DNA of 7,394 bases, taken from the NCBI GenBank assembly GCA_016931875.1, contig JAFGDX010000119.1, positions 1-7,394 of the forward strand, in the 5' to 3' direction. Every line of letters begins with the position of its first letter. Position 1 is the stretch's first letter. The stretch is from Prolixibacteraceae bacterium. GTDB taxonomy: Bacteria; Bacteroidota; Bacteroidia; Bacteroidales; Prolixibacteraceae. Below are positions 1-6,020 of this stretch, piece by piece. The notes beneath the pieces were generated by a model, which was not told the DNA's origin, ran no database searches, and saw only the letters and a list, made by a program, of their open reading frames with translations. A program made the translations under genes and the position numbers.

Positions 1-992
1 AAATTTCTTTTGAGCTGTTCCTCAATGGTTTCGTGCATCCAGTAAATCGATTGCCGGTTGCGCTTTTTTGAAAAATAACCGTTTTGTACTGTTTGTGATT
101 TGTACGCTTCAATTTTCTGCCAAACTTCTTCAATTCCGCTGTTATTCACTGCCGAACAAGTTAGCACCTGCGGAATCCAGTTTGATTCTTTTGCCGGGAA
201 CAGGTGCAATGCATTTGCATATTGCCGTTTTGCCATTTTTGCTTTTTCAATGTTGTTCCCGTCGGCTTTGTTAATGGCGATTAAATCGGCCATTTCCATA
301 ATTCCGCGTTTAATCCCTTGCAGTTCGTCACCAGCGCCGGCAAGCATCAGCAAAAGAAAAAAATCGGTCATTGAATGCACAGCAGTCTCACTTTGTCCTA
401 CTCCCACAGTTTCAATAAAAATATGGGTAAAACCCGCAGCCTCGCAAAGAATAATTATCTCTCGTGTTTTCCGTGCCACACCCCCCAGCGAACCCGCCGA
501 CGGGCTTGGACGGATGTAGGCATTTTTATCGCCCGCCAAGTCCTCCATCCGGGTTTTGTCTCCCAAAATACTTCCTTTAGAGCGTTCGCTGCTGGGATCG
601 ATGGCCAACACCGCCAGTTTGTTTCCCTGCCGGGTAAGGTGTTTCCCGAGCGCTTCAATAAAAGTGCTTTTCCCCACGCCGGGCACACCGGTAATACCCA
701 CACGCAACGAATTTCCACTGTGTGGCAAACATTTTTCGATGATTTCCTGGGCTATTTTCTGATGGTCGGGTTTCGAGCTTTCAACCAGAGTAACGGCCCG
801 GCTCAACAAAGGAATATCGCCTTTTAAAATTCCGTTCACATAATCATCTGCCGGAAGAAGTTTTCTTTTTTTGGTAAGAAACCGCTGTACCGAATCGTTA
901 TTTACAACTTCGGGGGGCTGAATTCCTTTGTTAACTTTAAGCCCTTTGTATTCTGAATTATTTTCGATATGTTCCACCGATTCTTCGTTCAT
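1..992 (-). CDS. meaB: MeaB-type GTPase, chaperone of methylmalonyl-CoA mutase (3' end cut by window)
   Basis: Translating the minus strand from the ATG at 992 gives 330 uninterrupted codons to the window edge, so the C-terminus is missing. It is a G3E-family P-loop GTPase of the MeaB/ArgK group. The Walker A is GVPGVGKST (residues 102-110), followed by AIDPSSERSKGSILGDKTRM (130-149), the switch/Walker B-like ETVGVGQSE (194-202) and the guanine-specificity motif NKAD (241-244). In this family the protein loads and protects adenosylcobalamin on methylmalonyl-CoA mutase in the cytoplasm. The helical N-terminal module preceding the P-loop starts near residue 48 (DDYVNGILKGD). About 45 polar residues come before it, an extension I recall as common in Bacteroidota homologues. 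The start is supported by a TAnnTTTG box about 20 bp upstream. Family assignment is very secure; the older 'LAO/AO transport ATPase' name for this family is misleading. Confidence 0.95.
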   Translation of the reverse strand, partial: MNEESVEHIENNSEYKGLKVNKGIQPPEVVNNDSVQRFLTKKRKLLPADDYVNGILKGDIPLLSRAVTLVESSKPDHQKIAQEIIEKCLPHSGNSLRVGITGVPGVGKSTFIEALGKHLTRQGNKLAVLAIDPSSERSKGSILGDKTRMEDLAGDKNAYIRPSPSAGSLGGVARKTREIIILCEAAGFTHIFIETVGVGQSETAVHSMTDFFLLLMLAGAGDELQGIKRGIMEMADLIAINKADGNNIEKAKMAKRQYANALHLFPAKESNWIPQVLTCSAVNNSGIEEVWQKIEAYKSQTVQNGYFSKKRNRQSIYWMHETIEEQLKRN

Positions 993-1010
993 ATTTTCTG
1001 CCAATTTTAT

Positions 1011-1019
1011 GCAAAAGTA
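1011..1019 (-). promoter_or_regulatory. Candidate -7 box for meaB
   Basis: Read on the minus strand, 1019-1012 is TACTTTTG followed by C, an exact match to the Bacteroidota -7 consensus TAnnTTTG. It lies about 20 bp before the meaB ATG, leaving a leader of roughly 12-15 nt. No good TTTG -33 element is visible at the usual 19-21 bp upstream, only a weak TTCT. It would let meaB be transcribed independently of the DUF1573 gene, whose terminator lies just upstream. Confidence 0.5.
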
Positions 1020-1045
1020 CTACTTATTCCCTGAAATGGAAGAAT

Positions 1046-1081
1046 AAAAAAAAGTGCCGCAGGCAAAGCCCTGCGACACTT
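1046..1081 (-). terminator. Rho-independent terminator after the DUF1573 gene
   Basis: On the minus strand AAGTG-t-CGCAGG and CCTGCG-g-CACTT form a 12-position stem (11 pairs, one mismatch) with a 6-nt loop GCTTTG. It is followed directly by a run of eight Ts (1053-1046), two of which belong to the base of the stem. The T-run is on the minus-strand side, so this terminates the gene ending at 1109. The plus-strand side has only an interrupted T-run, and no plus-strand gene needs it. Confidence 0.9.
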
Positions 1082-1108
1082 CTTATCATGTAAATTGATT
1101 ATAAAGTA

Positions 1109-2206
1109 TTAGCTTTCAGCGGTAGTAACCACATTACTTGAAATCCGAAGGGTTGTTGTTGGAGTTTTCGGATCGTTGGTAATAACGGTTATGGTTTTAC
1201 TTTGGCGGCCCCGTTTCCCGCGCGAATCAAAAGTAACTTTGATTGGAGCAGTTTCACCGGCTGCAATCACTTTTTTGGCGGGCGCAACTGCCGTACATCC
1301 ACAGGAAGAACGTACATTTCGAATAATCAAATCTGATTTCCCATCGTTTTTCAAAGTAAATGTATGTTCTTTTTTCTCTCCCTGGGTCATTTCTCCAAAA
1401 TCAAAGGTTTTTTCCGGATAATTGGCAACCGGTGCATTGGCCAGTTGTTCGGGTGTTAAATGCGAAAAATCTTCCTCAATGGTTGCACTAATACCAATGG
1501 AACTTTTGTAATCGTTGCTTCCGTTTAACGACAAATAAATCCGGTGAGAAGAAAACCCAAAGGTGTTTACTTTTTCAGCATCGTAGGTAACAACCAGTTT
1601 GCCTTTACCATGTGCGGGAATGGTTTCGGGTTCTGCTTTTGCTGTTAAATGCCCCGGAACTGTACGAAAACCTACCTGAACAGGTTTATCGGTATCGTTC
1701 ACCAGTTCAAGTTCATTGGTTTTGGTTTCCTTCTGTGTCATTCTGGAAAATGAAATGTGATTGGTTTTCACCCTCAAATCGCCCACTTTGCGCGGATAAA
1801 GTTCGGCCAGGGTTTTTTCGCGCTGTTCAACGCTGCCCTTGATTCTCAGCACAACGGTTGCATTTTCGGCATTCGACTGCACTGTTACCGACTTGTTAAA
1901 CGATCCCGGGCGGTTTTTGGGGTTGTAACTCACTTTAATCTCTCCAGCGCTTCCCGGAGCAACAGGTTCCTTGGTCCAACCCGGCGTAGTGCACCCACAC
2001 GATGCTCTAACATTGTTTAGCACAAGCGGAACTTGTCCTTTGTTGGTAAATTTAAAAGTTGTTGTTTGAACACCATCGGCTTCTTTAAAATTTCCAAAAT
2101 CGTGTTCAAGTTCATCAAAAACAATTTTAGCTTTTCCCTGTGCAAATGCATTTGTCACAGCAACTACCAAAGCAAAAACAGTGATGATTTGTAAAATCCG
2201 TTTCAT
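1109..2206 (-). CDS. Secreted protein with two DUF1573 (SCGCT) modules and a central Ig-like module
   Basis: 365 aa. Residues 1-22 are a Sec signal peptide (MKR, hydrophobic core, likely cleavage after AFA22), so the protein is periplasmic or exported. There is no lipobox cysteine. Three beta-sandwich-like modules follow. Module 1 (about 27-125) has the DUF1573 signature HDFGNF...SCGCT, with C70 and C72. Module 2 (about 135-245) has the same kind of Ig-like strand pattern but no cysteine. Module 3 (about 263-358) has FDFGEM...SCGCT, with C302 and C304. These four are the only cysteines, in two CxC pairs. DUF1573 proteins are abundant in Bacteroidota and distantly resemble ASH/MSP Ig-like domains; their function is not established, and a disulfide, metal or binding role for CGC is a guess. 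The ATG is preceded by an A-rich stretch and no Shine-Dalgarno sequence, as is usual in this phylum. Confidence 0.9.
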   Translation of the reverse strand: MKRILQIITVFALVVAVTNAFAQGKAKIVFDELEHDFGNFKEADGVQTTTFKFTNKGQVPLVLNNVRASCGCTTPGWTKEPVAPGSAGEIKVSYNPKNRPGSFNKSVTVQSNAENATVVLRIKGSVEQREKTLAELYPRKVGDLRVKTNHISFSRMTQKETKTNELELVNDTDKPVQVGFRTVPGHLTAKAEPETIPAHGKGKLVVTYDAEKVNTFGFSSHRIYLSLNGSNDYKSSIGISATIEEDFSHLTPEQLANAPVANYPEKTFDFGEMTQGEKKEHTFTLKNDGKSDLIIRNVRSSCGCTAVAPAKKVIAAGETAPIKVTFDSRGKRGRQSKTITVITNDPKTPTTTLRISSNVVTTAES

Positions 2207-2253
2207 AATATGTTTTTTTTAATATGTTGGTTTACTATTTTTACCATTCAACT

Positions 2254-2276
2254 CACAAATGTAAAAAGCATTTGTG
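2254..2276. repeat. Inverted repeat CACAAATG-N7-CATTTGTG (candidate operator)
   Basis: This is a perfect 8-bp dyad with a 7-bp spacer (TAAAAAG). It overlaps the -7 box of the leftward DUF1573 promoter and lies upstream of its predicted transcription start, so it should act as a DNA site rather than an RNA hairpin. Occupancy would be expected to block that promoter. The role is inferred from position and symmetry only. Confidence 0.45.
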
Positions 2277-2280
2277 TAAA
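2256..2280 (-). promoter_or_regulatory. Candidate promoter of the DUF1573 gene
   Basis: On the minus strand 2263-2256 reads TACATTTG, an exact TAnnTTTG -7 box. A weak -33-like TTTA lies at 2280-2277, with slightly short spacing. The predicted start is near 2249, giving a leader of about 40 nt to the ATG at 2206. The -7 box lies inside an 8-bp inverted repeat, described separately. Confidence 0.5.
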
Positions 2281-2283
2281 CTC

Positions 2284-2322
2284 TGTTAATCCACCTCTAT
2301 ATTTTGTTAATGAACTGTTAAC
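2284..2322 (+). promoter_or_regulatory. Three TGTTAA direct repeats, candidate response-regulator sites
   Basis: TGTTAAT occurs at 2284-2290 and 2305-2311, and TGTTAAC at 2316-2322. The copies start 21 and 11 bp apart, close to two helical turns and one. OmpR-family regulators commonly bind direct repeats spaced about one turn apart, and such a regulator is encoded by the second gene downstream. Autoregulation is a reasonable but untested reading. Confidence 0.35.
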
Positions 2323-2325
2323 AAA
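2303..2325. repeat. Inverted repeat TTTGTTAA-N7-TTAACAAA upstream of the histidine kinase
   Basis: A second perfect 8-bp dyad with a 7-bp spacer (TGAACTG), centred 49 bp from the first. It ends just upstream of the expected -33 region of the rightward promoter, a position suited to an activator. An overlapping alternative dyad, AACTGTT-AACA-AACAGTT, occupies 2313-2330. The region is AT-rich, so chance symmetry is possible. Confidence 0.4.
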
Positions 2326-2347
2326 CAGTTTCAAATAAAAATTTGTT

Positions 2348-2355
2348 TAGTTTCG
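2348..2355 (+). promoter_or_regulatory. Candidate -7 box for the two-component operon
   Basis: TAGTTTCG followed by C matches TAnnTTTG with one mismatch. It lies 21 bp before the histidine kinase ATG, giving a leader of about 15 nt. Upstream, TTTC at 2329-2332 is a weak -33 candidate. The imperfect boxes fit a promoter that needs an activator bound at the upstream repeats. Confidence 0.4.
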
Positions 2356-2376
2356 CTAAGCAATCAACTTACAACA

Positions 2377-3645
2377 ATGAAAGGCAAAACGTTAAAATAC
2401 ATCATTTTTCTGGCTACCATTTCCATTGCAGGTGTATTGTTTATTCAGTTTGTATTACTCCGAAATTCCTATAAATATAGTGAAAAACAATTTACTGAAA
2501 GCACTACAGTTGCTTTGAAGGAGGTTGCCTGGCAATTACTGCAGGATACGGGAAACTCAGCCAACTTTGACAGCATTACACCGGTTGAAATTGTTTCAAC
2601 AAACACCTACAGGGTTTATGTACAGGTTTTTGACCGCGAATTGTTAAAACAACACCTGATTGAAGAATTAAAAAACCATGAGATTTATTCGGAATTTCAA
2701 TTTGCTGTTTTTAATCCGGAAACCGAACAAATGGGAGAAGGAACGTTAATAACAACCGATTTGGAGGAAGAAAAGACCTACTTTACATTCCCGTTAAGCA
2801 AACGCTGCACCGACTATTTCATTGTTCATTTCCCGAACCGGACATCATACTTTAATTCGCAGTTATCCATTTGGTATTTTTTTACCGCTTTGCTTTTGCT
2901 GGTTGTTTTCTTTTTTGGCTACACTCTTTGGGTCATTATCAAACAACGCCAGCTTTCCGAGATTCAGAAAAACTTTATCAATAACCTCACACATGAGCTA
3001 AAAACCCCGATTTCTTCCATTGGGCTGTCGGCGAAAGTTATTAACGACAAAAAAATACTTGAAACCCCTCAACGGCTGTTTGAATATACCCGGATTATTC
3101 AGGAACAGAACAACCGCTTATCCAAAAATGTGGAAAATGTGCTCAACCTGGCATCCATCGAAAAAAACCGGATTCATCTGGACAAGGAAAAAATAAACCT
3201 TACTGATTTTTTAAGTTCAACGATCGAACATTTCAGACAATCGGATTTTGGACAAAAGGCCAGTATTTACACACAACTTAATGGATTTAATGCAATAATT
3301 TTTGCCGATAAATTTCATTTTTCAAATTTAATCGTTAATATTCTGGAAAATGCGGTAAAATATTGTGAAAAAAAGCCGGAAATTCATATTGAACTGAAAA
3401 AGAAAAAAAACAAATATGAACTTGAAATAAAAGATAATGGCATTGGGATTTCGAAAGAACACCGCAAAAAAATATTTAAAAAGTTTTACCGGGTCCCAAC
3501 CGGAAATGTTCATAATGTAAAAGGGTTTGGCCTTGGCCTGGATTATGTTTATAAAATTGTGAAAGCGCAGGGGTGGGAAATCCGGGTTGATGAAAATCCA
3601 AAAGGAGGAAGTATATTTACACTCACAATACAAGAAACCAAATGA
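2377..3645 (+). CDS. Membrane sensor histidine kinase without HAMP domain
   Basis: 422 aa. Transmembrane segments are at about 8-29 and 163-188, enclosing a periplasmic sensor region of about 134 residues (30-163) that I cannot assign to a known fold. The second membrane helix runs almost directly into the dimerisation/phosphoacceptor domain: H-box NNLTHELKTP with phosphoacceptor His206 lies about 18 residues after the membrane, too close for a HAMP. The ATP-binding domain is complete: N-box NILENAVKY (321-329), G1 DNGIGI (353-358), F-box FKKFYR (367-372) and G2 KGFGLGL (382-388). It should autophosphorylate His206 and pass phosphate to the regulator encoded next, whose start codon overlaps its stop (ATGA). 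The layout recalls the RprX kinase of Bacteroides, but orthology is not shown. The signal sensed is unknown. Confidence 0.95.
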   Translation: MKGKTLKYIIFLATISIAGVLFIQFVLLRNSYKYSEKQFTESTTVALKEVAWQLLQDTGNSANFDSITPVEIVSTNTYRVYVQVFDRELLKQHLIEELKNHEIYSEFQFAVFNPETEQMGEGTLITTDLEEEKTYFTFPLSKRCTDYFIVHFPNRTSYFNSQLSIWYFFTALLLLVVFFFGYTLWVIIKQRQLSEIQKNFINNLTHELKTPISSIGLSAKVINDKKILETPQRLFEYTRIIQEQNNRLSKNVENVLNLASIEKNRIHLDKEKINLTDFLSSTIEHFRQSDFGQKASIYTQLNGFNAIIFADKFHFSNLIVNILENAVKYCEKKPEIHIELKKKKNKYELEIKDNGIGISKEHRKKIFKKFYRVPTGNVHNVKGFGLGLDYVYKIVKAQGWEIRVDENPKGGSIFTLTIQETK

Positions 3646-4352
3646 ATACGCCTGTGTATAAAATCCTGCTGGTGGAAGACGACGACGCACTGCGATTTAT
3701 CGTAAAAGACAATCTGGAACAAAACCACTTTGATGTGTCGGTAGCGGAAGATGGAGAGAAAGCCATTCAGCTTTTTAACGAAAACACATTCGATTTAATT
3801 GTTCTTGATGTGATGCTTCCCAAAACTGACGGGTTCCAGGTGGCGCGAGCCGTTCGAAAAAAAAATGAACATATTCCCATCATTTTTCTTACCGCCCGCT
3901 CAATGACCGAAGATAAAATTACAGGGCTCACCATTGGTGGCGACGATTATATTCCCAAACCTTTTAGTATGGAAGAATTGCTGCTGAAAATTAAAATCTT
4001 TCTGAAACGAAGCCGGGCACACCCCATCAGAGATGACGCATCGGTACAATCAATAAAAATCGGCCGCTTTATTTTTCAGCCCGATGAACTGGCGCTTATT
4101 ATCAACGGCGATGTTCGAAACCTGACACTAAAAGAAGCAGAACTGGTCAGATACTTTGCCGAAAATATCAACAAAGTTTTGGGAAGAAATGAAATTCTGG
4201 AAAAGGTGTGGGGCTCGAACGACTATTTTCTGGGCCGCAGCCTCGATGTTTTTATCTCGCGCCTGCGAAAATATTTTAAACCTGATCCGAACATAAAAAT
4301 TATCAATCTTCATGGAATAGGATTCCGGTTTTCAGTAAAAAACGAAAGATAA
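3642..4352 (+). CDS. OmpR/PhoB-family response regulator
   Basis: 236 aa, the normal length for the family. The receiver domain (about 5-123) has all catalytic positions: acidic pair D13/D14, phosphoacceptor D56 in LIVLDVMLP, T84 in FLTAR and K106 in PKPFS. The winged-helix DNA-binding domain (about 137-232) contains the segment RSLDVFISRLRKYF (199-212) typical of the recognition helix, and ends in the usual INLHGIGFRF wing. The start overlaps the kinase stop in ATGA, implying translational coupling and a dedicated pair. It resembles RprY-type regulators of Bacteroidota. Likely targets include its own operon, given the TGTTAA repeats at 2284-2322, and perhaps the permease gene 12 bp downstream; both are inference. 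Confidence 0.96.
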   Translation: MNTPVYKILLVEDDDALRFIVKDNLEQNHFDVSVAEDGEKAIQLFNENTFDLIVLDVMLPKTDGFQVARAVRKKNEHIPIIFLTARSMTEDKITGLTIGGDDYIPKPFSMEELLLKIKIFLKRSRAHPIRDDASVQSIKIGRFIFQPDELALIINGDVRNLTLKEAELVRYFAENINKVLGRNEILEKVWGSNDYFLGRSLDVFISRLRKYFKPDPNIKIINLHGIGFRFSVKNER

Positions 4353-4364
4353 AAATTTTCACAA

Positions 4365-4733
4365 ATGAGCGTATATCAACTATTGCTTTTAATCATTATC
4401 GGATTGCTTTCGGGCATGCTGGCAGGTGTGTTTGGAATAGGTGGCGCTATTTTGGTAATTCCGGCGCTGGTTTTTATCATGGGGCTTTCGCAACACCAGG
4501 CACAGGGAACAAGCCTTGCATTTATGATTCCCCCGATTGGAATTCTTGCCGCCTGGAATTACTGGAAAGCCGGCTATGTAAACTGGAAATTCGCCCTGGT
4601 TCTTTCGCTCACATTTATTGTGGGCGCTTATCTGGGTTCACAGTTTTCATTAAATATTTCCGACCGCATGCTTCGCCGTTTTTTTGGTTTTTTGCTCCTT
4701 TTGGTAGCCGTAAAAATGATTGTTTCAAAATAA
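4365..4733 (+). CDS. Half-length TauE/SafE (DUF81) family membrane permease
   Basis: 122 aa with four or five hydrophobic segments (about 4-23, 27-41, 50-66, 75-95, 105-119). The N-terminal TauE/SafE signature is present: the glycine-rich LAGVFGIGGA (19-28) with a following proline, and QGTSLAF (47-53). Typical members are about 250 aa with two inverted homologous halves; this one corresponds to a single half. It has a clean start and stop and no continuing homologous frame after 4733, so it looks like a genuine short form, presumably a homodimer, rather than a truncation. Short forms like this are seen in Bacteroidota as far as I recall. The family exports organic and inorganic sulfur anions such as sulfite or sulfoacetate, but the substrate cannot be read from the sequence. 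The 12-bp gap after the response regulator places it in the same operon. Confidence 0.88.
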   Translation: MSVYQLLLLIIIGLLSGMLAGVFGIGGAILVIPALVFIMGLSQHQAQGTSLAFMIPPIGILAAWNYWKAGYVNWKFALVLSLTFIVGAYLGSQFSLNISDRMLRRFFGFLLLLVAVKMIVSK

Positions 4734-4776
4734 TTCCAACCAATGGGCAAATAATACAAATAAAAAGCATTTAGTT

Positions 4777-4807
4777 TTTGGAAGAAATAAAAAAACAGCT
4801 ATTTTTG
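4777..4807 (+). promoter_or_regulatory. Promoter of rpmH, near-ideal Bacteroidota consensus
   Basis: TTTG at 4777-4780, a 19-bp spacer, and TATTTTTG followed by C at 4800-4808 match the Bacteroidota promoter consensus (TTTG, 19-21 bp, TAnnTTTG) at every defined position. The predicted start is near 4814, giving a leader of about 40 nt. A strong promoter fits a ribosomal protein gene. No obvious hairpin separates it from the permease gene ending at 4733. Confidence 0.8.
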
Positions 4808-4851
4808 CAGTCCGAAAATTGAATGGGTAAACTCGAAAAAATTAAACAGAA

Positions 4852-5010
4852 ATGAAAAGAACATTTCAACCATCAAATAGAAAAAGAAGAAATAAGCACG
4901 GTTTCAGGGAAAGAATGGCCAGTGCCAACGGGAGAAAAGTGTTAAAAGCCCGGCGTGCAAAAGGAAGAAAAAAACTGACCGTTTCGGACGAACCAAGGCA
5001 TAAAAGATAA
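4852..5010 (+). CDS. rpmH: 50S ribosomal protein bL34
   Basis: A 52-residue, strongly basic ORF. It starts [20 protein letters not shown] and contains [22 protein letters not shown], the bL34 signature in which the family motif is [22 protein letters not shown]. It ends in a short EPRHKR tail like other Bacteroidota bL34 proteins. It is a structural protein of the large ribosomal subunit that binds 23S rRNA. Here it stands alone, between a consensus promoter and a downstream hairpin, rather than next to rnpA and dnaA as in many other bacteria. Length and start are canonical. The identification is essentially certain. Confidence 0.98.
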   Translation: MKRTFQPSNRKRRNKHGFRERMASANGRKVLKARRAKGRKKLTVSDEPRHKR

Positions 5011-5039
5011 TTTATACCTCAATTGGTTTTTTTAGCGGG

Positions 5040-5068
5040 AAGGTAAAGAATTAAGTTCTTTACCTTTT
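5040..5068 (+). terminator. Hairpin terminator after rpmH
   Basis: AAGGTAAAGAA and TTCTTTACCTT form a perfect 11-bp stem around a 5-nt loop (TTAAG), 30 bp after the rpmH stop. The T tail is short (about four Ts including the stem end, then CG). It is AT-richer and weaker than the terminator at 1046-1081, but position and perfect pairing support it. The stem is also A-rich on its left arm, so some leftward activity is conceivable, though no leftward gene is nearby. Confidence 0.7.
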
Positions 5069-5172
5069 CGTGTTTATAGGTACTTCATTGTTACAATCCT
5101 GCTTTTCAGAGCCCAAAAATTTAAAAATGAAGGAATTTCTTTTCAAACCCATTCTGCATACTAATTTTGAAT

Positions 5173-5180
5173 TATTTTTG
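5173..5180 (+). promoter_or_regulatory. Candidate -7 box for the PASTA-rluD-ddl operon
   Basis: TATTTTTG is an exact TAnnTTTG match, 28 bp before the PASTA gene ATG, giving a leader of about 20 nt. No clear TTTG -33 element stands 19-21 bp upstream. The rest of 5069-5172 shows no convincing gene or structure. Confidence 0.45.
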
Positions 5181-5208
5181 TTTTCTATTGTGACCGATAC
5201 TTAAAAAA

Positions 5209-6015
5209 ATGAGTTTAAAGAAATTTCTATTCAGCCGCACCTTTCTGATACAGTTAATAATAGCTGCTGTTGTAATTGCCGCCTTACTTTTTATTACCAT
5301 GAAAGGATTAAAAATTTACACCAATCACGGTGAATCCTACCCTGTTCCTGATTTTGCAGGATTGCAACAGGAGGAGGCAGCACAGATTGCATCAAATCAA
5401 AAACTCCTGGTGGAAGTGGCCGACTCGGTTTACTTAAACAACATGGCCCCGGGGGCAATTATCGACCAGGTGCCCGAGGCCGGGTTCAGGGTAAAAGAAA
5501 ACCGGACCATATTTTTAACCATCAACTCAACCCAGCCTGAACAGGTTACAGTTCCTAAACTGACTGATATCTCCTACCGCCAGGCACAGGTGCTGATTGA
5601 AAACAGCGGACTGGAAATCGGACAAATCTCCTACCAGCCATCAGAGTACAACGATTTGGTTTTGAATGTGCAGATTGATTCTAAAAATGCACGCCCGGGC
5701 CAAAAGGTATACAAAGGCACCTCTGTAGATTTAACCATTGGTCGCACACAGGGCAATACCTCCACCCCGCTCCCCAATTTGTCGGGGCTTACCGTTGAAG
5801 AAGCAGAAAATACGTTAACTCACTCCATGTTAAATATGGGCGTTTTAATTTACGACGAAACCATCATCTCAAAAGAAGATTCACTCAATGCAAGGGTATG
5901 GAAACAAAACCCAAATCCAAAAGTTACCGGCAGCGTCAACCTGGGTTCATCGGTTGATATATGGATTACTGTGGATGCCTTAAAAATTGAAGAAACTGCA
6001 GAGCCCGAATTTTAA
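5209..6015 (+). CDS. Membrane-anchored protein with three PASTA domains, no kinase domain
   Basis: 268 aa. A short basic N-terminus is followed by one transmembrane helix (about 11-31), then three tandem PASTA repeats in the periplasm. They start at YPVPDFAGLQQEEA (about 44-107), VTVPKLTDISYRQA (113-178) and TPLPNLSGLTVEEA (186-256), at roughly 70-residue spacing, and end in an acidic tail. PASTA domains are best known from PknB-type kinases and PBP2x of Gram-positive bacteria, where they contact peptidoglycan or its fragments. This protein has no kinase or transpeptidase domain, so a scaffold or wall-sensing role is inference. Its stop is only 5 bp from the RluD-like gene, which overlaps ddl, so all three are probably co-transcribed. 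I recall the same gene order in other Bacteroidota genomes, which would be worth confirming. Confidence 0.92.
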   Translation: MSLKKFLFSRTFLIQLIIAAVVIAALLFITMKGLKIYTNHGESYPVPDFAGLQQEEAAQIASNQKLLVEVADSVYLNNMAPGAIIDQVPEAGFRVKENRTIFLTINSTQPEQVTVPKLTDISYRQAQVLIENSGLEIGQISYQPSEYNDLVLNVQIDSKNARPGQKVYKGTSVDLTIGRTQGNTSTPLPNLSGLTVEEAENTLTHSMLNMGVLIYDETIISKEDSLNARVWKQNPNPKVTGSVNLGSSVDIWITVDALKIEETAEPEF

Positions 6016-6020
6016 CGACC

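Noticed and set aside
68..827. Plus-strand and alternate-frame open frames opposite meaB
   Set aside because: The minus strand holds an unbroken 330-codon MeaB frame with all GTPase motifs; these frames overlap it and have no family features.
2206..2228. Direct repeat TAATATGTT twice, 14 bp apart, around the DUF1573 start codon
   Set aside because: Short, AT-only surroundings of a translation start; the A-rich stretch is normal for Bacteroidota initiation and needs no extra explanation.
2313..2330. Hairpin AACTGTT-AACA-AACAGTT as a terminator or RNA element
   Set aside because: It overlaps the TTTGTTAA dyad, is AT-rich, has no adjoining T tract and lies upstream of the predicted rightward transcript start.
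3328..3690. 120-codon minus-strand open frame opposite the kinase C-terminus
   Set aside because: It mirrors the A-rich coding of the kinase ATPase domain, giving Phe-rich low-complexity sequence, and crosses the kinase/regulator junction.
3857..3865. A9 homopolymer inside the response regulator, plus A8 tract near 3403 in the kinase
   Set aside because: Possible slippage sites, but Lys-rich coding in an AT-rich genome explains them and both frames are intact.
4365..4733. Permease as a frameshifted full-length TauE/SafE pseudogene
   Set aside because: After the stop at 4733 the sequence is AT-rich intergenic DNA with the rpmH promoter; no second transporter half is visible in any frame.
5017..5033. 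ACCTCAATTGGT followed by a T7 run as a first rpmH terminator
   Set aside because: The stem would be only three base pairs; the perfect 11-bp hairpin at 5040-5066 is a better candidate.
5127..5204. 25-codon ORF (starts MKEFLFKPIL) before the PASTA gene
   Set aside because: It spans the candidate -7 box of the PASTA promoter, so it would lie mostly upstream of the transcript; no recognisable family and AT-rich composition.
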